NCBI RefSeq assembly: GCF_900215725.1
Contig: NZ_LT962470.1
Coordinates: 62,001-126,000 of the forward strand
Direction: 5' to 3'
From: Ezakiella peruensis
GTDB taxonomy: Bacteria; Bacillota; Clostridia; Tissierellales; Peptoniphilaceae
Length of the DNA: 64,000 nucleotides
In this document: in pieces, positions 59,315 through 64,000 of the stretch
How positions within the stretch are numbered: the stretch's first letter is position 1
Layout of the letters: each line of letters starts with the position of its first letter
Made by a program: the position numbers and the translations under genes
Notes under the pieces: generated by a model
What the model was told of the DNA's origin: nothing
What the model saw: the letters and a program-made list of their open reading frames with translations, nothing else
Databases searched by the model: none

Positions 59315-59845
59315 TTATTGTTCGCTGATGATGCCGTAGTTGCCGTCGCCGCGTTTATATAATACGCTGACCTTACCAGTTTCGGCATCCAAGAAGAGAT
59401 AGAAATCGTGAACAACGAGTTCCATTTGAAGGATTGCTTCTTCCCTGGACATTGGGATTAGCTCGAAGCTCTTTTCACGGACGATCTTGCCTTCTTCATG
59501 GGTTTCTTCCTTTAGAGGTTCAATGGTTTCAAATCTAATTGAGTCATTGTTTTTATATCTCTTTTGGAGTTTGGTCTTGTGTTTTCTAACTTGTCTTTCA
59601 AGTTGAGCCAAAGCCTTGTCCATGCAGTTTTGCATGTCGTCTGATTTTTGTTCGGACCTTAGGACTGCCCCATCAGGCAAGTAAACTGTGACCTCTAGGA
59701 TCTTATCAGACTTTTGTTCCTTAAAAACAACGTCCGCCTTTATATCTTCTGCGAAGAATTTATCTAGTTTGCTGAGCTTCTTTTCAGCAAGTTCTTTTAA
59801 ATCGTTAGTAACTTCCATGTTTTTTCCAATGTAATTAAGTTTCAT
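59315..59845 (-). CDS. hpf: Ribosome hibernation promoting factor, long form
   Basis: 176 residues. The N-terminal S30AE domain (1-100) begins MKLNYIGKNMEVTNDLKELA; the C-terminal dimerisation domain (about 125-176) contains the conserved FELIPMSREEAILQMELVVH. Long HPF binds the decoding centre and joins 70S into 100S ribosomes in stationary phase. Length is normal for Gram-positive long HPF. ATG at 59845 with GGAGAATT site; shares a divergent region with exonuclease III. Confidence 0.95.
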   Translation of the reverse strand: MKLNYIGKNMEVTNDLKELAEKKLSKLDKFFAEDIKADVVFKEQKSDKILEVTVYLPDGAVLRSEQKSDDMQNCMDKALAQLERQVRKHKTKLQKRYKNNDSIRFETIEPLKEETHEEGKIVREKSFELIPMSREEAILQMELVVHDFYLFLDAETGKVSVLYKRGDGNYGIISEQ

Positions 59846-59973
59846 AATAATTCTCCCTTCGTCTTTTGATATATTCTATTTACCCGAAATTCTATCGCTT
59901 TACTCATCAAAAATATTTTGAATTTACTACCTATAATGTTATAATAAAGATAAGAAAATTTTTAGGAGGTATT

Positions 59974-60804
59974 ATGAAAAAATTTGTTTCATGGAATATA
60001 GATTCACTTAATGCGGCTCTCACGAGCGATTCCAATAGGGCGCAAATGTCCAGAGAGGTTTTAAAATCCATCATCGCCTATGATCCGGACTTTATTTCAT
60101 TGCAAGAGACCAAGCTCCCTGCAACTGGTCCGACCAAAAAACATTTGGAAATTATGGAAGACCTCTTCCCTGATTACGACCACGTGTGGACATCGTCCAG
60201 AGATGGCGCCAGAAAATCTTACGCTGGCACAATGATTTTATACAAAAAAGATTACAAGCCAGTCGTAACTGTCCCCCACATCTGTGCACCAGACCCCATG
60301 GACTTGGAAGGCAGGATGCTGACACTTGAGTTTGACGATTTTTTCTTTACAACCGTTTACACGCCAAACGCTGGCGACGGATTAAATAGACTTAGTGAGA
60401 GACAGGACTGGGACAAGTGCTATGCCAATTATCTGTCAAACCTTGACCACAACAAGCCGGTAATAGCAACTGGCGACTTCAACGTTGCCCACAAGGAGAT
60501 CGACCTTAAAAATCCTGAGTCCAACCACATGTCAGCAGGTTTTACCGACGAAGAGAGAGAAGGATTTACAAATATTTTAAACAAGGGCTTCACAGATACC
60601 TTTAGGCACGTCCACGGAGATGTCGAAGGCGTTTACACTTGGTGGGCCCAAAGGGTCAAGACCAGCAAGATCAATAACTCTGGCTGGAGAATCGACTACT
60701 TCCTGGTAAGTGATAGGATCAAAGACAAGGTTTCCAAATCTGAGATGATGGATTCTGGTGACCGCCAAGACCACACGCCAATTATTTTAGAAATAAATAT
60801 TTAA
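59974..60804 (+). CDS. xth: Exodeoxyribonuclease III / AP endonuclease
   Basis: 276 residues from the ATG at 59974, which has TAGGAGG; the frame extends upstream without a site. EEP-fold motifs: SWNIDSLN at 5-12, LQETKLP near 44, GDFNVAHKEIDL near 165, and the terminal RIDYFLVS near 233 with DHTPIILE near 265. It cuts DNA at abasic sites, complementing uracil-DNA glycosylase encoded at 13518. Followed 15 bp later by the S9 peptidase gene. Confidence 0.9.
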   Translation: MKKFVSWNIDSLNAALTSDSNRAQMSREVLKSIIAYDPDFISLQETKLPATGPTKKHLEIMEDLFPDYDHVWTSSRDGARKSYAGTMILYKKDYKPVVTVPHICAPDPMDLEGRMLTLEFDDFFFTTVYTPNAGDGLNRLSERQDWDKCYANYLSNLDHNKPVIATGDFNVAHKEIDLKNPESNHMSAGFTDEEREGFTNILNKGFTDTFRHVHGDVEGVYTWWAQRVKTSKINNSGWRIDYFLVSDRIKDKVSKSEMMDSGDRQDHTPIILEINI

Positions 60805-60819
60805 TTTTAAGGAGGCAAT

Positions 60820-62778
60820 ATGGAAAAAATTCAAATCAATGATTTTTTTAACTACAAATTTTTGTCAAATCTGACAAAGGTAAATGATGAACTATATTTT
60901 AATATAGCCCAAGTTTCAACTGACGGGAAAAAATACCAAACATCAATCGCTAAGTTAGACGGCAAGGATGCCAAGCTTATGGCGACTAATTCTGGGGCCG
61001 GCTTTATAACAGACGGAAAATGCCTTTATTTTACAGACAGTCGTACTGACGAAGAAAAAGAAAAGTCCAAGGACGGCGGCCCACACACATCCATCTACAA
61101 GCTGGATCCTACAGGCGGCGAAGCCATCAAGTTTTTGGAGTTTGATTATAACTTTTCACTCAAAAAAATCACAAGCGACTATCTCATTATGAGTGAAGCT
61201 TATAATCCAATCTTTGATGGCTATGAAGAGGCAAATGAAGAGGACCGCAAGAAAATCCTCGATAACAAAAAAGAAGAGGACGACTACCATGTCTTTGATG
61301 AAATTCCATTTTGGTCCAACGGCGGTGGAGTTACAAATAAAAATCGCACCCGCCTAGCCATCTATGACCTAAAAACAGAAAAATTAAATATAATATCTGA
61401 CGAGCTTACAAACTGCTACTATTCCGATTATAAGGACGGAAAAATCTTGGCTGTCACAGAGAGACATAAAGACAAAGAGCCTCTGACAAATGAAATTAAT
61501 ATCTACGACATAAAGCAAAATTCCTGGACCACAATTAGTCCACGTGAAGATTATTCCTACGCCTTCGCCAAGTTCATGGGCGATAAGATTATATGCGGGG
61601 GAACTGATATGAAAAAGCACGGGGTCAACGAAAACCCTATCGTATTTTTGATTGACGGTTCGGGCAAAATTATCAAGGAATCCTTCCCCGACCTGTCCTT
61701 CTGGGATAGCGTTGGCTCTGATGTCCGCTATGGCGGCGGCAAGACTATGCTTGCAGACGGGGAAAATTTATTCTTCACAACGACTTATCATTACAATGGA
61801 CCATTATTTAAAATGGACATGGATTTAAATCTAGAAAAAATTACAGACTTTGAAGGATCTATCGACTGCATAGAAATTATTAATGGAAAAATTTACGCAG
61901 TCGCCCTCAAGGACCAAAACTTACAAGAAATTTATGAAGTTAATAAGGACCTCAAAGCCCTTTCAAAAGTAAATACAGACCTGGACAATAAATATGTAGC
62001 CAAGCCAGAAAAAATTACTTGGGCTGCAAACGGCTACGACTACACAGGCTTTGTACTCTTGCCTCAAGGCTTTGACGAAAAGAAAAAATATCCTGCCATC
62101 CTTGACATCCACGGTGGACCAAAGACCGTTTACGGGCCAGTTTTTTATCATGAGATGCAATACTGGACCAATCTGGGCTATGTAGTTTTCTTCACCAACC
62201 CACGCGGATCAGACGGCTACGGCAATGACTTTATGGATATCTTTGGCAGCTACGGCGACGTTGACTACAAGGACATCATGGACTTTACCGACAGGGTCCT
62301 CGATAAATACAAAAATATCTACAAGGATAATGTCTTTGTAACTGGCGGATCCTACGGAGGCTTTATGACCAACTGGATCGTTGGCCACACCGACCGCTTC
62401 AAGGCAGCCGCCACCCAGCGTTCAATTTCAAATTGGGTTTCCATGTGGGGAACAACAGACATCGGATATTATTTTGCATCCGACCAAACTCGGGCAGACA
62501 TTTGGGATTCACACGACAAAATGTGGGACCAATCGCCCCTTAAATACGCAGACAAGGTCACAACACCGACCCTCTTCATCCACTCAGACGAAGACTATCG
62601 GTGCTATCATGTAGAAGGCCTGCAATTCTACACCGCCCTTAAATACCACGGAGTAGACGCAAGATTTGTATGGTTCAAGGGAGAAAACCACGAACTCTCC
62701 AGGTCCGGTAAACCCCACCACAGGGTCAGAAGACTCAAAGAAATCACCGAATGGTTTGAAAAATACAAGGACAAATAA
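60820..62778 (+). CDS. S9-family serine peptidase (acylaminoacyl-peptidase/prolyl oligopeptidase-like)
   Basis: 652 residues. A beta-propeller (about 1-380) precedes an alpha/beta-hydrolase domain. The nucleophile lies in GGSYGGFMTNW near 512, the aspartate in HSDEDYRC near 590 and the histidine in ENHELSRSG near 627. No signal peptide, so it acts in the cytoplasm on short peptides. It is consistent with peptide fermentation together with the tandem pepC genes. AAGGAGG precedes the ATG. Confidence 0.9.
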   Translation: MEKIQINDFFNYKFLSNLTKVNDELYFNIAQVSTDGKKYQTSIAKLDGKDAKLMATNSGAGFITDGKCLYFTDSRTDEEKEKSKDGGPHTSIYKLDPTGGEAIKFLEFDYNFSLKKITSDYLIMSEAYNPIFDGYEEANEEDRKKILDNKKEEDDYHVFDEIPFWSNGGGVTNKNRTRLAIYDLKTEKLNIISDELTNCYYSDYKDGKILAVTERHKDKEPLTNEINIYDIKQNSWTTISPREDYSYAFAKFMGDKIICGGTDMKKHGVNENPIVFLIDGSGKIIKESFPDLSFWDSVGSDVRYGGGKTMLADGENLFFTTTYHYNGPLFKMDMDLNLEKITDFEGSIDCIEIINGKIYAVALKDQNLQEIYEVNKDLKALSKVNTDLDNKYVAKPEKITWAANGYDYTGFVLLPQGFDEKKKYPAILDIHGGPKTVYGPVFYHEMQYWTNLGYVVFFTNPRGSDGYGNDFMDIFGSYGDVDYKDIMDFTDRVLDKYKNIYKDNVFVTGGSYGGFMTNWIVGHTDRFKAAATQRSISNWVSMWGTTDIGYYFASDQTRADIWDSHDKMWDQSPLKYADKVTTPTLFIHSDEDYRCYHVEGLQFYTALKYHGVDARFVWFKGENHELSRSGKPHHRVRRLKEITEWFEKYKDK

Positions 62779-62794
62779 AATTTGAAAGCAAAAA

Positions 62795-62945
62795 GCTTTT
62801 TAAGATGATTTTTAAAAGGCAAATTAATTTGTAATTCAAAATGCTTTTTAAGATGATTTTTAAAAGCAAATTAATTTATGAACCAAAAGGCTTTTTAAGA
62901 TGATTTTTAAAAGACAAATTGCTTTAAAAAACAAAAAGCTTTTCA
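62795..62945. repeat. Tandem repeat of a 48-bp AT-rich unit
   Basis: Three full copies start GCTTTTTAAGATGATTTTTA at 62795, 62843 and 62890 (period 47-48 bp), followed by a degenerate fourth beginning at 62938. They lie between the S9 peptidase stop codon and its terminator. Confidence 0.85.
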
Positions 62946-62958
62946 AAAACAAAAATAT

Positions 62959-62995
62959 GCCCTTAGACTAATTCAAAGTCTAAGGGCTTTTGCTT
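62959..62995 (+). terminator. Terminator of the S9 peptidase gene
   Basis: GCCCTTAGAC/GTCTAAGGGC stem (62959-62987) followed by TTTTGCTTT. Confidence 0.9.
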
Positions 62996-63073
62996 TACTT
63001 TTTTACTTATTTGTAGTAAAGTTAAAATATATTATATTATTATGATTAAGTTCGATAATAAGGAGGGTGAGAA

Positions 63074-64000
63074 ATGAAAGCTATAATTAATACTTATAAA
63101 ATTGTCAAAGACAATGCCAAAAATATTTCTCTACTTATCTTGGTCCAAGCACTCTTGTCCGCCCTTGCCAGTCCCCTGATTATCTACTATACAAAAAATG
63201 TGGTGGATTCAATCGCTGGATTTGCGAGCGGCCAAGGCGATCTCAAGCCAATTGTTATCCTCATGGTCCTCTTCGCCTGGAGAGAGCTGGCCAAGTTTAT
63301 TAGAAATATTTTGGATATCAAACTTGAGCAAAGGCTAGAGGAAAATTTGACGACCAAAGTTATGAAAAAACTAAACAATATTAGCATGGAAGACTTAGAA
63401 AATCCGGACTTGCAAGACAAATTAAACAAGATCAAGTCCCGACCTCACATGGATATTATTGAGCTCTTTAACTCGTCCATTGCAATTGTTTCAATCATCG
63501 TTCAAGTAATCGGTATAGCCCTTGTGTTTTTTTCTATCTCGGTTTATCTGGGAATTACTTACCTGGTCTTTGCCAGCCTAGATTCCTTTATGACTTTCAA
63601 GGCTGTGAGCAAAATGGATGCCATGTTTGAAAATACTTCCCACAATGAGCGGGAGATGGACAATATCCTAAGGATTTTAAAAGACAAGGACGCCCTATAC
63701 GAGATCAAAGTTTTTCAAATGAAAAATTTGTTTTTATCAAAGTACAAAAAATATTCGGATGCAGTTTTTGATGAGCGTTTAAAGACGACCATCAGCAGCC
63801 AAAAATTCCTTTTATATTCCTCAGCTATTACTATCATCTGGTTTATCCTTGCCATTGCCTTTGTAATTTTAAAACTCTTGGCCCATACCATTAGCATAGG
63901 TTCTGTGACAGCTGTTATTACATCTGCAGCAAACTCCATAGATATAGCTGAAGAGCTGGTCTATGAGGCTAGCACCATTGCAAACAGCGGATACATGGCA
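63074..64000 (+). CDS. ABC transporter with N-terminal membrane domain (runs off window)
   Basis: 309 codons are visible from the ATG at 63074 (AAGGAGGGTGA site) and the frame is still open at the edge. Five hydrophobic segments (about 17-43, 60-75, 135-152, 155-168, 243-270) fit the exporter-type membrane domain of ABC half-transporters; the soluble loop LEQRLEENLTTKVMKKLNNI near 92-111 is typical. The ATP-binding domain would follow beyond the window. The substrate cannot be inferred from this part. Confidence 0.75.
   Translation, partial: MKAIINTYKIVKDNAKNISLLILVQALLSALASPLIIYYTKNVVDSIAGFASGQGDLKPIVILMVLFAWRELAKFIRNILDIKLEQRLEENLTTKVMKKLNNISMEDLENPDLQDKLNKIKSRPHMDIIELFNSSIAIVSIIVQVIGIALVFFSISVYLGITYLVFASLDSFMTFKAVSKMDAMFENTSHNEREMDNILRILKDKDALYEIKVFQMKNLFLSKYKKYSDAVFDERLKTTISSQKFLLYSSAITIIWFILAIAFVILKLLAHTISIGSVTAVITSAANSIDIAEELVYEASTIANSGYMA

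Noticed and set aside
62795-62945. Possible CRISPR array
   Set aside because: The 47-48 bp units are repeated throughout without unique spacers and no cas genes are present.

Overview
The window is low-GC Gram-positive (Bacillota) DNA. The translated core genes (MurA, MreB/Mbl, Veg, long-form HPF, a large Bacillus-type SRP RNA, Pta, an HtrA protease with a cytoplasmic N-terminus, Fur/Znu genes) and the anaerobic flavour (radical SAM enzyme, corrinoid methyltransferase genes, ferredoxin-like AKR, no respiratory genes) suggest an anaerobe of the Tissierellia / Peptoniphilaceae type. That placement is inference from gene content; no 16S gene is present.

Layout. 1-2.1 kb: end of a DUF2254 membrane protein, a YkvI-like transporter and a broken aromatic-acid-exporter fragment. 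2.2-13.4 kb: an AT-rich, all-minus-strand defence island. It holds an AbiEi/AbiEii toxin-antitoxin pair with its own promoter/operator, a group IIC intron sitting directly after a terminator hairpin, an AAA_13/RloC-like ATPase with a zinc hook, a YobI-like remnant, and a restriction-modification pair (a small methylase-like subunit plus a 1,450-residue nuclease-helicase-methylase-specificity fusion). 13.5-15.9 kb: ung, an esterase and a YitT protein on the plus strand, followed by a 141-bp nested inverted-repeat element.

16.1-23.2 kb: a compact minus-strand operon with an ArsS-type radical SAM protein, an AhpD-like protein, a C_GCAxxG_C_C protein, an Fe-S/CCG-domain protein, selenodomain-associated transferases 1 and 2 (the former fused to a kinase-like domain) and two VTT membrane proteins, with a double-rhodanese lipoprotein just upstream. 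This is the best candidate in the window for a poorly described pathway. 23.3-25.7 kb: tandem repeats, SRP RNA, tRNA-Ser(GGA) and an ABC-F ribosome-protection gene whose leader shows a five-codon peptide and two mutually exclusive hairpins, one of which hides the ribosome-binding site.

25.7-36.6 kb: a zinc-ribbon protein, a CPBP protease, an M20 amidohydrolase, a three-gene corrinoid methyl-transfer operon, mbl-murA, aspA, a secreted protein and an alanine/glycine symporter. 37-49.8 kb: tandem pepC aminopeptidases, a secreted stalk-like protein, an LtaS-type enzyme, an ispE-membrane protein-decarboxylase-pta operon, veg, a zinc-ribbon protein and htrA. 50-53 kb: a Zur-like regulator with znuA-znuC-znuB behind a consensus promoter and Fur-type box. 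53.1-64 kb: two small secreted proteins, M23 peptidase-TtcA-like gene pair, MBOAT acyltransferase, AKR, HAD phosphatase, hpf, exonuclease III, S9 peptidase, a 48-bp tandem repeat and the start of an ABC transporter that runs off the window. Most transcription units end in clear intrinsic terminators, which were used to place operon borders.
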